Of a stretch of 64,000 nt of DNA, positions 7,013 through 16,337 are shown one piece after another. Every line of letters starts with the position of its first letter. Positions within the stretch are counted from its first letter, which is position 1. Under the pieces are notes generated by a model. It searched no databases and had not been told where the DNA came from. It worked only from the letters and a program-made list of their open reading frames with translations. Location: contig JADGAN010000002.1 in assembly GCA_015231955.1 (NCBI GenBank), forward strand, positions 124,001 through 188,000, given 5' to 3'. Source of the stretch: Oligoflexia bacterium. Lineage in GTDB: Bacteria > Bdellovibrionota > Bacteriovoracia > Bacteriovoracales > Bacteriovoracaceae. Position numbers and translations under genes: made by a program.

Positions 7013-7076
7013 GGTGCCGGCCGATCGTTGGAACTCCGTGGGTCAACACAGTTAGTCACGAAAGTCGGCCGGCACC
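7013..7076. repeat. 12-base inverted repeat at the end of the RluA-family gene
   Basis: GGTGCCGGCCGA at 7013-7024 and TCGGCCGGCACC at 7065-7076 are perfect reverse complements around a 40-base loop. The right arm encodes the VPAD near the C-terminus of the pseudouridine synthase, and the stop codon lies inside the loop. No U-tract follows on either strand, so a simple terminator is unlikely. An intercistronic RNA hairpin or a repetitive extragenic element is more plausible. Confidence 0.7.
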
Positions 7077-7942
7077 TTTTTAAAAACCAGGCCACAAAGT
7101 TCATATTGGTAGGCGTGTAAATATAGTCTGCAGGCAGGGATGGATGCACCTCTTCCATAGAGAGGGTCTCCAACAATAGGATGGCCAAGATGGGCCAAGT
7201 GTGCACGAATTTGATGGCGAATGCCGGTGACTAGTTTAATTTCAAGATGAGAGATCTTTTTATGTTCAAGGTAAGCAAGTTTCTTTACCTGCAACACTCC
7301 CTCACTACTTCCGATTCTCTCCTCGCTCGCACTTACGACCACCATTTTGCTGCCCTTAGGACCAGAGGGCGCAAGCAGCACTGGCAACTCCTTGTCGCAT
7401 AAATGCGAGGGGAAATCGCCCTCGACCAAGGCGTGGTAGAGCTTAGTTTTTACCAAGCGATTAAAATGGTTTCGAAGCTCAAAGTAGAGACCGTCCTCTT
7501 TCACATAGACAAGAACTCCAGAGGTTTCACGATCAAGGCGATAGAGAAGTCCTCGCTCATGGGCGCTTCTATTAACTTCTAAAATTTTTTCCCACCCTCC
7601 ATGCGCTCTTATAAAATTTAAGCAGCTATCTTTTTCTTGATATAAGAGCGGATGGGTGTGAATATTTGCTGGTTTTTCTAAAACCAAAAAGCGTTCATCC
7701 TCATAGAGAACATCAATGGCAGGTCCTTGATACTCTGGATTAATTTCATTATAATTTGCTAAATCAAGAGGTACGATGACCTTGCTCTTAGCACTTAAAT
7801 GGTGTTTTAGTTTTCCTCGTAAAGATCCCCCCCCACAGATGCGCTTAATTGCAGAGTGGGAAACCGAAAACACTAGAGCTAAGGCCTCCTCCAGTGTTTC
7901 GTAATCCTCCAAAATGGAAAAAGAGATCTCTTCACCTCTCAT
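7052..7942 (-). CDS. RluA-family rRNA/tRNA pseudouridine synthase
   Basis: A 296-residue RNA-uridine isomerase. Residues 1-60 look like a degenerate S4-type RNA-binding region ([17 protein letters not shown]). The catalytic domain begins at about 78 ([21 protein letters not shown]). Motif II reads YRLDRETSG with Asp137 as the expected nucleophile; the family usually has HRLD, so the first residue is altered. [25 protein letters not shown] is fully typical (about 240-264). The RNA target cannot be assigned. The start shares ATGA with the end of the upstream DUF2079 gene. The last codons lie inside an inverted repeat, so the final residues may be recently acquired. Confidence 0.88.
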   Translation of the reverse strand: MRGEEISFSILEDYETLEEALALVFSVSHSAIKRICGGGSLRGKLKHHLSAKSKVIVPLDLANYNEINPEYQGPAIDVLYEDERFLVLEKPANIHTHPLLYQEKDSCLNFIRAHGGWEKILEVNRSAHERGLLYRLDRETSGVLVYVKEDGLYFELRNHFNRLVKTKLYHALVEGDFPSHLCDKELPVLLAPSGPKGSKMVVVSASEERIGSSEGVLQVKKLAYLEHKKISHLEIKLVTGIRHQIRAHLAHLGHPIVGDPLYGRGASIPACRLYLHAYQYELCGLVFKKVPADFRD

Positions 7943-9435
7943 TTTTTACCTCCCTGAACAAGATGAAGGGCCGAAAAAGGAAAATCTCCCTCTGCAAAAT
8001 AGTAAAACTCATCATCGATGATGACTCTTTTCACATAGGGAGAACACGCCTTCTGAATCAAAATTAAATCACTCTCCTGTAACGGCCACACATTGGCCGG
8101 AAACGATTTTTCCAAGAGCAGATGCTTTACTCCCTCATCAGGAATATATCCACCAAGGTGATAAAGTTTTATCGTCGGATCCAGCAACCTAGGAGTCACT
8201 CCACCCGAAGCGGCCATGGAAACAATCTTTTCCTTCTCCACCGCTTCAAACAAGCGATCAGAAGCTAAGCTTTTTTCCGAGGAGACCACACATTTACTCT
8301 GCTTACCTCCGATGAAAAGCTTAAAGGCCTTGGTATAAACAGAAATGCCACTGCCTACAAAGAGGAGAAGTGCTATGATAATAATAGGAGCGACTTTTTC
8401 TCGCTTTACTAGTGCGGCACCTGCGCGCACCGGAAGCCCACTCATGATAATGTAAGAGATAAGGGTAGCGACAATTGGAGCAGCATAATGAAAATTGTGT
8501 TGGCCCGACAAGAAACGAATTAGCAATAACGGTGACAAGAAAAAAAGGATAGGCAAAAAGTTTTTTCGAACACAAAAAAGCAGCGGTAAAATAAAAGGGT
8601 AATAAATACTAAAAAGACTAAAATTAAATTTTGAAAAACCTTCTGCGATTGCCGCCAGCGGGTCATTCAAAAGCGATGTCACTAGACCATTGCCATAACC
8701 AACAATGGGGCCTACCAGATAGGGCCTTAACCCAAAATCAAAAATGGTAAAAGCAGCTCCAACTGCGCCAACTGCTAGAAAGGTACGAAAGTTTTTTCCA
8801 AAGAACAAAAAATAAAATGATAAGGCCAGCACGGCAAAGGGAAACTCCTCGCGGAACAAGCAAAGTGCAGCAGCGCTTACCACTATTCCTAAGAGCTTCT
8901 CTTTTAAAGTAAAATAGACTAAGAAAGCGATCGGTAAGATCGACCAAGTGGAAGGGTGTATAGGAAACGTGAGTGCAAGCAGCAACCCCTTACAAAAAAA
9001 GATGGCCACGGCCACCAATAAAAAGGAGACAAGCTTCACTAACTTCTTTTCTTCAGCATCAAAGGTACGTTCATAGTATTCAGAGGAGCGAAAAGCACGA
9101 CAATGCATCCACCACCAAAACTCCATCGCTACAACTAAAAAGAGGATCTCTACCACCATCACCGTGATCACGGAGTTTCCAAGCAGTCGCACCACCAAGG
9201 CCACCGGCCACAAGATTGGCTCAAAGTGATCATTTAAGATAAATACCCCGCGCACACTCAAGAAAGGGTTTAACTCAAAGTGATTGCCCATTCTCAAAAT
9301 CGCTTCTGAGTATAAAGCGAGATCGTTGTTATTAAAACAGTGATGGAAATAGGCCTTGAGGTTATGGAGCAACATGATCAGAGGTAACCCCAAGGCAAAG
9401 AGACGAATCAACCAAGTAACATTTTTACTTTGCAT
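7939..9435 (-). CDS. DUF2079 family polytopic membrane protein
   Basis: A 498-residue integral membrane protein with about ten hydrophobic segments and a soluble C-terminal part from roughly residue 385. The N-terminal loop after the first span has [12 protein letters not shown], then NPFLSVRG and NDHFEPIL, the conserved acidic and histidine pattern of DUF2079 proteins. These are distant relatives of GT-C glycosyltransferases; no substrate is known for this one. It overlaps the RluA gene by the four bases ATGA, so the two are probably co-translated. The upstream tryptophanase gene ends nine bases before its start region. Confidence 0.72.
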   Translation of the reverse strand: MQSKNVTWLIRLFALGLPLIMLLHNLKAYFHHCFNNNDLALYSEAILRMGNHFELNPFLSVRGVFILNDHFEPILWPVALVVRLLGNSVITVMVVEILFLVVAMEFWWWMHCRAFRSSEYYERTFDAEEKKLVKLVSFLLVAVAIFFCKGLLLALTFPIHPSTWSILPIAFLVYFTLKEKLLGIVVSAAALCLFREEFPFAVLALSFYFLFFGKNFRTFLAVGAVGAAFTIFDFGLRPYLVGPIVGYGNGLVTSLLNDPLAAIAEGFSKFNFSLFSIYYPFILPLLFCVRKNFLPILFFLSPLLLIRFLSGQHNFHYAAPIVATLISYIIMSGLPVRAGAALVKREKVAPIIIIALLLFVGSGISVYTKAFKLFIGGKQSKCVVSSEKSLASDRLFEAVEKEKIVSMAASGGVTPRLLDPTIKLYHLGGYIPDEGVKHLLLEKSFPANVWPLQESDLILIQKACSPYVKRVIIDDEFYYFAEGDFPFSALHLVQGGKK

Positions 9436-9444
9436 TGAACTAAC

Positions 9445-10824
9445 CTAACACCACTCAAAACGCGCGGTAAAATGGCGAAGCACTTTCGGTTTATAAGTAA
9501 AGCGAACACCTCTTAATTGTGGCAAGGTTTTCTTAAACTCCGCCGTGGCCTCCAATAAATAATCCATATGCGCTTGTGTGTACACACGACGAGGAATTGC
9601 CAAACGCACCAGCTCTTGTGAGTGTGGTTGTTCATGTCCATCGGACATCTCACGCCCAAGCATCACCGATCCGATCTCCACTCCGCGAATTCCTGCAAAC
9701 TCATAGAGTGCCGAGGTTAAAACTTGTGCTGGATATTTATCAACACTGATGTGAGGTAACATCGCTTTCGCATCCAAGTAGATCGCATGGCCCCCCGGCG
9801 GATTTACAATCGACCACCCTTGCGCTAACAATCCTTGTCCTACGTAATTTACACACTGAAGACGATAGGTAAGGTAATCATCATCAACCGCCTCGTTAAT
9901 TCCTACTGCAATGGCCTCTAAATCACGTCCAGCAAGTCCACCATAAGTCACAAATCCTTCGGTCAAGATCAAATTATTACGGCAAGCTTGCGCCCACTCT
10001 TGGTTATGCATGGCCAAGAAACCACCAATATTCCCCATACCATCTTTCTTTGCCGAAACACTAATGGCATCACACAAAGAGAAAATCTCTTTTGCAATAT
10101 CGCGAGAACTTTTACCAGCATAACCTTGTTCACGAAGTTTAATAAATTTGGCATTCTCTGCAAATCGACAAGCATCGATCACATAGTTGACTTTATAACG
10201 ACGACACAAATCCCCTGCCGCTCGTAAATTGCCCATGGAGACCGGTTGTCCTCCTCCCGAATTATTGGTAATGGTCATCAGTACCAAACCAATTTCACCC
10301 AAATGTGCACGCAAGCGTAACAGCTCTTCCAACTTTTCCAAATCGATATTGCCCTTAAAAGGTGCCGGCACCATGGGAGAGTAATACTCCTTGCAAGGAA
10401 TATCCACGGTGACTAATCCTGAGGTTTCCGCATTTGCTCTCGTAGTATCAAAGAACATATTGGAGATCACCACTTGTCCCGGTTTGCAAACCGATTGAAA
10501 TAAGATCCTCTCCGCGGCACGCCCCTGGTGAGTGGGAATAATCTCTTTAAACCCTGTAAGTTTATAAATGCTCTCATGAAAACGATAATAAGAGGGTGCT
10601 CCCGCATACGATTCATCACCTCTCATCATCGCCGACCACTGTTCTGCACTCATGGCAGTTGTACCGGAATCGGTCAATAAATCGATCAACACATCTTCAG
10701 ACTTTAGTAAAAAAACGTTTAATCCCGCCTCTCTCAAAAAGCGTACACGATCTTCTCGTGTAGTCATTTTAATCGGCTCAACAACTTTAATTCTAAATGG
10801 CTCAATGATTGTTTTAAATTGCAT
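9445..10824 (-). CDS. tnaA: tryptophanase (tryptophan indole-lyase)
   Basis: A 459-residue PLP enzyme of the beta-eliminating lyase family, splitting L-tryptophan into indole, pyruvate and ammonia. EPFRIKVVEPIK, DLLTDSGT, RGDESYAG, PTHQGRAAE and FFDTTRAN follow the family in order. The Schiff-base lysine is the second K of SAKKDGMGN (about 260). It resembles tryptophanase rather than tyrosine phenol-lyase: it has RGVEIGSVMLGRE where phenol-lyases carry a substrate-binding arginine, plus YTQAHMD and a KVLRHFTA ending. ATG 10824 is chosen because GGGAGGAG stands just upstream; an in-frame TTG lies before that site. No TnaC-type leader peptide is seen, because the ProRS gene ends only 24 bases upstream. 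Confidence 0.88.
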   Translation of the reverse strand: MQFKTIIEPFRIKVVEPIKMTTREDRVRFLREAGLNVFLLKSEDVLIDLLTDSGTTAMSAEQWSAMMRGDESYAGAPSYYRFHESIYKLTGFKEIIPTHQGRAAERILFQSVCKPGQVVISNMFFDTTRANAETSGLVTVDIPCKEYYSPMVPAPFKGNIDLEKLEELLRLRAHLGEIGLVLMTITNNSGGGQPVSMGNLRAAGDLCRRYKVNYVIDACRFAENAKFIKLREQGYAGKSSRDIAKEIFSLCDAISVSAKKDGMGNIGGFLAMHNQEWAQACRNNLILTEGFVTYGGLAGRDLEAIAVGINEAVDDDYLTYRLQCVNYVGQGLLAQGWSIVNPPGGHAIYLDAKAMLPHISVDKYPAQVLTSALYEFAGIRGVEIGSVMLGREMSDGHEQPHSQELVRLAIPRRVYTQAHMDYLLEATAEFKKTLPQLRGVRFTYKPKVLRHFTARFEWC

Positions 10825-10848
10825 ACCTATCTCCTCCCTCAATATAAA

Positions 10849-12432
10849 TTAATAAGCCTTAGCAAACAAAACTCTTCCACGACTAGCTTTGCCCGTAAAG
10901 GGGCAGACCGCAGGTGCACGATCGCCCTCTAATAAGGCCCTAATCGGTGAGCGCTCATCGACGAAGGGAATACAACGAATGGTAACATTCAAATCCTCTT
11001 TAATCTTCGCCTCCACGCTACTCTCTCCACTCCAGTGTGTAAGTGCATACCCCCCATGAATTTCAGGCTTCTCTGCATTTTTTGGAGTAAAGAAGGCATA
11101 GAACTCCTCCTTACAATCAATAAGCCTTGTGTTTTCCATCATAAAGTTATTAGCACGCCTAAAGAGCGCTCCTTGGATATCCTCTAAGATCTCGCCTACC
11201 TTGGCAACAAATTCCGCCCTCGGCATATTGGCCTTCTTGCCCGGCTCCTGATCGCGACGATAAAAGAAGACGGCCCCTGCATCCACATCACGAGGTCCAA
11301 TCTCCATACAAATAGGTGCACCCTTTTTGATCCACGACCACATTTTCTCACCACCGCGAAGGTCACGACGATCGATATGCACTTCAACCTCTCTGCCTGC
11401 ATAGATTTTTGCCCGAAGCTCATTTGCAAGGGAGTTGCAATACTCCATCACCTTTTCCTCTGTGCCCACTTTATGAACCATCGGCATGATAATAATGTGA
11501 GTGGGAGCAACTCTTGGAGGCAATATCAGACCATTATCATCAGCGTGAGACATCACCAAAGCACCGATAAGCCTTGTCGAAACTCCCCACGAAGTGGTCC
11601 ATGCAAACTGTTCCGCTCCTGCTTGATCTAGGTATTTTATCTCTGAGGCCTTAGCAAAATTTTGTCCGAGGAAGTGGGAGGTTCCCCCTTGTAGTGCTTT
11701 CCGATCTTGCATCATTGGCTCAATCGAATAGGTGTTCACTGCTCCTGGAAAGCGTTCACTCTCCGTTTTTTCTCCCCTCACAATCGGAATCGCCAGCGAC
11801 CCTTCACAAAAATCGGTATACACATCGAGCATCCGCAGCGTCTCTTCTCTTGCATCCTCTGCCGTCGCATGCACCGTATGCCCTTCCTGCCATAAAAACT
11901 CCGTGGTTCGCAAGAAGAGTCTTGTCCTCATCTCCCAGCGAACCACATTGGCCCACTGATTGATCAACAGCGGAAGATCACGATAGGAGCGAATCCACTT
12001 TGCAAACATCGCCCCAATAATCGTCTCCGAAGTGGGCCTTACAATATAAGGTTCACTTAAAGGACCTGCAGGAACCAATCCTCCATCCGGCCCCTTCTCC
12101 AAACGGTGGTGAGTCACCACCGCACACTCTTTGGCAAAACCCTCAACGTGTTCTGCCTCTTTCTCCAAAAAACTTTTGGGAATGAAGAGTGGGAAGTATG
12201 CATTTTGGTGGCCCGTTTCTTTAAAACGTTTATCTAAAATCTTTTGAATATTTTCCCAAATGCCATAGCCCCAAGGCTTAATCACCATACAACCACGAGC
12301 AGGTGATAACTCTGCCAAGTCGGCGGCCTTTACTACCTGCTGATACCACTCAGGATAATCTTCTGTGCGCGTAGGACTGATTGCAGTCGCGACGGCCTTA
12401 CTCCCTTTTTCTTTTTCTTTTTCTTTACTCAT
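10849..12432 (-). CDS. proS: prolyl-tRNA synthetase, archaeal/eukaryotic type
   Basis: Class II aminoacyl-tRNA synthetase of 527 residues charging tRNA(Pro). It is the short ProS type 3 lacking the bacterial editing insertion. Visible motifs include RGCMVIKPWGYGIWE, the motif 2 region RTTEFLWQEGHT, GGTSHFLGQNFAKA and the motif 3 SWGVSTRLIGALVM. The C-terminal extension characteristic of the archaeal type is present, but the four-cysteine zinc site appears degenerate (only IRCIPF and AVCPFTGK remain). ATG 12432 has GGAG upstream and overlaps the end of the acyl-CoA synthetase gene by eight bases; the in-frame GTG at 12447 is less likely. The lysine- and glutamate-rich N-terminus is low complexity. 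Confidence 0.93.
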   Translation of the reverse strand: MSKEKEKEKGSKAVATAISPTRTEDYPEWYQQVVKAADLAELSPARGCMVIKPWGYGIWENIQKILDKRFKETGHQNAYFPLFIPKSFLEKEAEHVEGFAKECAVVTHHRLEKGPDGGLVPAGPLSEPYIVRPTSETIIGAMFAKWIRSYRDLPLLINQWANVVRWEMRTRLFLRTTEFLWQEGHTVHATAEDAREETLRMLDVYTDFCEGSLAIPIVRGEKTESERFPGAVNTYSIEPMMQDRKALQGGTSHFLGQNFAKASEIKYLDQAGAEQFAWTTSWGVSTRLIGALVMSHADDNGLILPPRVAPTHIIIMPMVHKVGTEEKVMEYCNSLANELRAKIYAGREVEVHIDRRDLRGGEKMWSWIKKGAPICMEIGPRDVDAGAVFFYRRDQEPGKKANMPRAEFVAKVGEILEDIQGALFRRANNFMMENTRLIDCKEEFYAFFTPKNAEKPEIHGGYALTHWSGESSVEAKIKEDLNVTIRCIPFVDERSPIRALLEGDRAPAVCPFTGKASRGRVLFAKAY

Positions 12433-14641
12433 GATGTTTTTCTCCACTCTTACTGTTCAAACAAACTCTAACTCTTGCATCAACTGCTGCTATCTCTGAT
12501 GGCGTGCCAACCAACGGATTAAGATCGATCTCCATAATTTCCGGAGCAATCGAAACCAAAAACGAAAGTTTTACCATTAAATCGGCAAACAACTCCTCAT
12601 TCGCACCGGCCTTTCCGCGCACTCCTTGAATGATCTTGTACCCTTTAAGCGACTTAATCATTTGCAAGGCCTCGCTCTTATCCAGTGGAGCAAGCCCGCT
12701 TGCCACATCCTTTAATACCTCTACTAAAATACCACCGAGTCCACATAAAATAGTGTGACCAAAATGGCCTTCACGTTTTGCGCCCAAGAAGAGCTCTATA
12801 CCCTTTAACATCGGCTGCATCAACACGCCCATCGCACCCTCAATTCCCATTAAGCGTGTAAAGTGTTGTTGGATCTCCTGTGGTGACTGCACATCTAAAA
12901 CCACACCGCCAACCTCTGTCTTATGAATCGGGCCGACCACTTTCATCACACATGAAGCCTTTTCACCTCTGCCACTAGTAAATTTGGTAAATACCGAGAG
13001 TGCCGCTGGCACACTCGTTACAACCTCTTCTCCTACACGCGTGATCCCTGCAGCATCGAGCAGCGCCTGTAGTGTTCGCGGTGGAAGATAGTCACCATTT
13101 TTAATCAGCTCTTGTACATCTTGGCCTTGCATAATATGACGAATTTTTTCCACATTCACACCACTCTCTCTACCACCACTTGCTGTGATCGTCTCTACAG
13201 ATGCCAGTGCAGATGCAGATGCAGGTTTAGGTGTATTCACCACACTCGACAAAATCCTTCCTAACACCACTTCATCTTCAAAGTAAATACGCCCCAGCGA
13301 TTTAAAGTGCTCGATATCTGCTGCTCCTGTAGTCACTGAGGGCATGACCACCCAAATGGGTTTTTTACACTCACTCATCTTCCGATGAATCAATTCATAA
13401 ACCGGTTTTACCTCGGCCATTCCGGTGTGGCCAAAGATGATCACCATTCCATGAATATCACTTGTCTCTTGATCTTGATTGCTCTCGATAAAATCGATAA
13501 TCTTCTCTAACTGCTCTGGAGTTCCTGTGGCCAAAAAATCTATAGGATTTTGCACTGTTGATCCAGGGAAAAGTTGCGATAAGAGCGCTTGCGCCCGCTC
13601 TCCCTTAATCATCGGCACTCCAATACCACCACTTGCAAGCGCATCGGCAAGCATCACTCCCGGCCCCCCTGCATGAGTGATAATCGCAAGATTAGTTTTA
13701 GAACTATCTTTATTCGTATTTGCAATATGAAGCTTATTCACCATCTCATCACAAAAGACCGCGGCCGTCGTTAGCAGCTCCTCACGTCCCGAGCAGCGGA
13801 CGATTCCGGCCTTCCTTAAAAGCGCATCCACCGCCACCTCTGAATTAGCAAGTGCCCCAGTATGCGAAGAGGCCGCACGCTCTCCAATCTCCGACTGCCC
13901 CGACTTAACTGCCGCAATCTTGCACCCCTTGCGTACAAGAGAGCTTGCATGTTTTAAAAGCATCTCTGGTCTTTGTACATTCTCCATATAAATGAGTTTT
14001 ACTTTTGAACTTGTCTCTAGGTTAAACTGCTCATCCCACGCTTTGATCACATCCTCTACACCAATCTGTGCCCCATTACCGACGGAAAAGAGCGAAGCAA
14101 AAGAGAGTCCCATCGAAATTCCTCGCTCAATCATAAAGGCCGCCGTTGCTCCTGAGCCACTGACAAAGTCGCATCCCTTGGAATTTAATTTTGGAATCGG
14201 TCCCGCAAAAATCCCTGCATAAGTTGGAGTTAAAATCCCAATGCAGTTTGGGCCAATAAGCGCCCCACCTACACTATTCACAATTGCAACAATCTCACGC
14301 TCCAATTGGCGCCCCTCTTCACCCATCTCACTAAAACCCGCTGACAATATAATAAATGCGCGTGCTCCCTTCTTCTCTGCCAAGATCGCCACACTCTCCT
14401 TCACAAACTTTGCAGCAATCGCAATGATCGCAAGCTCTGCTCCTGGAATATCATTCACATGCACGTACACTTGCACCCCTTGTATCTTTTCTCCTGCGGC
14501 CTTCGGATTCACCACCAATAGATCACCTGCAAAACCGGCACTCAAAATATTTTGCAAAATCTTGCCGCCGGGGGTCGTCGTACTCTGGGATCCACCAACA
14601 ACAACGATAGACTTCGGGGACATTAACTCTCGATTAAGCAT
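12425..14641 (-). CDS. ADP-forming acetyl/acyl-CoA synthetase, fused alpha-beta subunits
   Basis: A 738-residue NDP-forming acyl-CoA synthetase that interconverts acyl-CoA, ADP and phosphate with the free acid, CoA and ATP. The N-terminal CoA-binding domain (residues 1-125) has VVGGSQS, GFAGDLLVVNP and GPNCIGI. The succinyl-CoA-ligase-like domain carries SSHTGALA with His260 as the phosphorylated histidine. After a Ser/Ala-rich linker near 475-495, an ATP-grasp domain (about 515-735) has VMKVVGPIHKTEVGGV and GLGGILVEVLKD. It resembles the Pat/PatZ core but has no acetyltransferase domain. GGAGGAG stands before the ATG. It heads a leftward run with proS and tnaA; energy recovery from amino-acid-derived acyl-CoA is a possible role. 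Confidence 0.9.
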   Translation of the reverse strand: MLNRELMSPKSIVVVGGSQSTTTPGGKILQNILSAGFAGDLLVVNPKAAGEKIQGVQVYVHVNDIPGAELAIIAIAAKFVKESVAILAEKKGARAFIILSAGFSEMGEEGRQLEREIVAIVNSVGGALIGPNCIGILTPTYAGIFAGPIPKLNSKGCDFVSGSGATAAFMIERGISMGLSFASLFSVGNGAQIGVEDVIKAWDEQFNLETSSKVKLIYMENVQRPEMLLKHASSLVRKGCKIAAVKSGQSEIGERAASSHTGALANSEVAVDALLRKAGIVRCSGREELLTTAAVFCDEMVNKLHIANTNKDSSKTNLAIITHAGGPGVMLADALASGGIGVPMIKGERAQALLSQLFPGSTVQNPIDFLATGTPEQLEKIIDFIESNQDQETSDIHGMVIIFGHTGMAEVKPVYELIHRKMSECKKPIWVVMPSVTTGAADIEHFKSLGRIYFEDEVVLGRILSSVVNTPKPASASALASVETITASGGRESGVNVEKIRHIMQGQDVQELIKNGDYLPPRTLQALLDAAGITRVGEEVVTSVPAALSVFTKFTSGRGEKASCVMKVVGPIHKTEVGGVVLDVQSPQEIQQHFTRLMGIEGAMGVLMQPMLKGIELFLGAKREGHFGHTILCGLGGILVEVLKDVASGLAPLDKSEALQMIKSLKGYKIIQGVRGKAGANEELFADLMVKLSFLVSIAPEIMEIDLNPLVGTPSEIAAVDARVRVCLNSKSGEKHHE

Positions 14642-14752
14642 AAACGCTCCTCCCTTCTTTACTCTTGGATTTAATTCTTTAACTATTTTACCCTAATATC
14701 TTATTTCTAGTGAATTCTAAATAATTGATCAAATAAAGTCACCACATGAATC

Positions 14753-14781
14753 TTGCCATAGAATTTCAATTACACTATAGT
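14753..14781 (+). promoter_or_regulatory. candidate sigma70 promoter of rpsT
   Basis: TTGCCA at 14753-14758 and TATAGT at 14776-14781 are separated by 17 bases, an optimal spacing for the housekeeping sigma factor. Transcription would begin near 14788, about 60 bases before the GTG start of rpsT. The leader ends in AGGAGG. Confidence 0.55.
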
Positions 14782-14848
14782 TCTTCAGTTATTGATCAAT
14801 TATTTTTTTTTTATTTTATTTTAAATTAGGTATCAGGAGGTTTTTTTC

Positions 14849-15103
14849 GTGGCCAATCATAAATCATCAATAAAAAGGGCCAAGCAAACTATTGCTCGCA
14901 ATGAACGCAACAAGGCAAAAAAATCCCGCGCAAGAACTACGCTACAAAAAGCACAAAGCGCTATTGAGTCAAAAAGTAATAATGTTAAAGAGTGTGTTGT
15001 TAACGCACAGTCAACACTAGCAAGAGCTGCTCAGCAGGGCGCAATTTCACGCAAATCTGCAGCTCGTAAAACCTCACGCCTAATGAGAAGAGCAAGTATC
15101 TAA
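14849..15103 (+). CDS. rpsT: 30S ribosomal protein S20
   Basis: The 84-residue primary 16S rRNA-binding protein S20. It opens with ANHKSSIKRAKQ and continues with a lysine/arginine/alanine-rich helical chain ending in KSAARKTSRLMRRA, all typical. Translation starts at GTG behind a perfect AGGAGG nine bases upstream; unusual starts are common in rpsT, where they can support autoregulation. The gene stands alone, divergent from the acyl-CoA synthetase and convergent with holA. Confidence 0.96.
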   Translation: MANHKSSIKRAKQTIARNERNKAKKSRARTTLQKAQSAIESKSNNVKECVVNAQSTLARAAQQGAISRKSAARKTSRLMRRASI

Positions 15104-15146
15104 TTATTCCTTAAGGCTTAGAATTTCAAGCCAGTAGAGCAGAGCA

Positions 15147-16337
15147 TTAAATGTTCTCAATATGTTTTGATCTCAGCATGGCATTCAACATGGGATGCCT
15201 TTGCTTTGCAAGCAACTCTAACTCTGAAAACATCCTAACTGCAAAACGAATCTCATCGCCCTTCCATCTTCCACCTACACGAATAATTTCTTGCTCGTAA
15301 CTTGAGGCCTTCGCCTTTTGCCCATCTCGAACTTGAGCTAAAAGCGTACGATAATTGGCCAGTTTTGCAAGATGCCCTTGCATAAAGAAGAAAAAAGAAC
15401 GCAGATCATCATAGCTTGACTGTGACTGAACCAACGAGCGATAAAACTCCTCTCGTTTCCCCTTCTCCCTCTCAGAAAAAAGTTTTGCCAATGAAAATTT
15501 ATCAATCTTAGGCGACGCAATCTTATCTCTAATATCATGTGCAGCAAGCACAGCTTCCTCACTTCCACTCCCGGACACTTGCAACTCTAGCATCTGCAAA
15601 GTGTGGTGGAGATCGTAGATCGGAGTATCACTTCCACTGATTGATTTCAAAATCAGCTCTTTGGCATCGATGGCCAAACGAAGTGCCATTGCTGCTTCCC
15701 AAAAATCCAGCAACTGTCGATACTGCCAAAACTTCGGTAACTCCGAAATCAGGTGTGCACCAATTCCACTCTCCACAAAAAGCGCAAACAATCCCGCAGC
15801 ACCACCGCCACTCTTCTTACGCCTCCCCTTTTTTGCCGCACCAACTCCTGTACCTCCTCCACTGGCACTGCTCACTTCTATGTCAGAGACAAACACCACC
15901 GGATGATCAAAAAAAAACTTTCCCTGTTCTCGCTTTTCCAGAAGTGCTGTTACTCGCATCAGTAAGCGCTTGGCCGCCTCCTCTGGAATCTGCCCATAAT
16001 TTTTAATGACTAAAATCTCTTCCTGGTCAGCAAACATCGGCAAATAGGGTGTAAAGAGATTCTCATCAATCCATTGCGCGCTAAGCTCTGCTCCATCTGC
16101 AAATCGTAAACTCATCTCTACACCACTACCGGCCAGGGCCCTATAATGATTCATCAGCTGGTCAAGCAAATGATCCAGTCCCTGCCACAAAAGCAGAGGA
16201 TCAGCACAATGAAAGGTATAAACCCCCAAACTCCCTTGTAAAAGCTTTACCATCTCTGCAACTTTCTTTGAAAGTTCCCAGTGAAAACACTTGTAAACAG
16301 CACTGGCATGAGCATTCCTATTCGCACTAGAAGGCAT
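15147..16337 (-). CDS. holA: DNA polymerase III delta subunit-like protein
   Basis: A divergent 396-residue protein placed where HolA, the clamp-loader delta subunit, is expected, directly after an LptE-like gene. The pattern fits: a small N-terminal domain with GVYTFHCADPLLLWQGLDHL, FADQEEILVIKNY (about 105-117), a middle ELPKFWQYRQLLDF and a helical C-terminal collar with a final EIIRVGG and ELELLAKQRHPML. A run of glycine, lysine and arginine at about 155-180 is a low-complexity insert. Sequence conservation is weak, so the call leans on context. The start overlaps the lptE stop by 11 bases. Family length is usually about 340 residues. Confidence 0.68.
   Translation of the reverse strand: MPSSANRNAHASAVYKCFHWELSKKVAEMVKLLQGSLGVYTFHCADPLLLWQGLDHLLDQLMNHYRALAGSGVEMSLRFADGAELSAQWIDENLFTPYLPMFADQEEILVIKNYGQIPEEAAKRLLMRVTALLEKREQGKFFFDHPVVFVSDIEVSSASGGGTGVGAAKKGRRKKSGGGAAGLFALFVESGIGAHLISELPKFWQYRQLLDFWEAAMALRLAIDAKELILKSISGSDTPIYDLHHTLQMLELQVSGSGSEEAVLAAHDIRDKIASPKIDKFSLAKLFSEREKGKREEFYRSLVQSQSSYDDLRSFFFFMQGHLAKLANYRTLLAQVRDGQKAKASSYEQEIIRVGGRWKGDEIRFAVRMFSELELLAKQRHPMLNAMLRSKHIENI

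Noticed and set aside
7013-7076. Rho-independent terminator after the pseudouridine synthase
   Set aside because: The 40-base loop and absence of a U-tract do not fit; it was recorded as an inverted repeat.
10825-10848. TnaC-type leader and boxA/rut control before tnaA
   Set aside because: Only 24 bases separate tnaA from proS, and these hold just the ribosome binding site.
14241-14696. A 151-codon plus-strand open frame opposite the acyl-CoA synthetase
   Set aside because: It is antisense to a well-conserved N-terminal CoA-binding domain and has no supporting signals.
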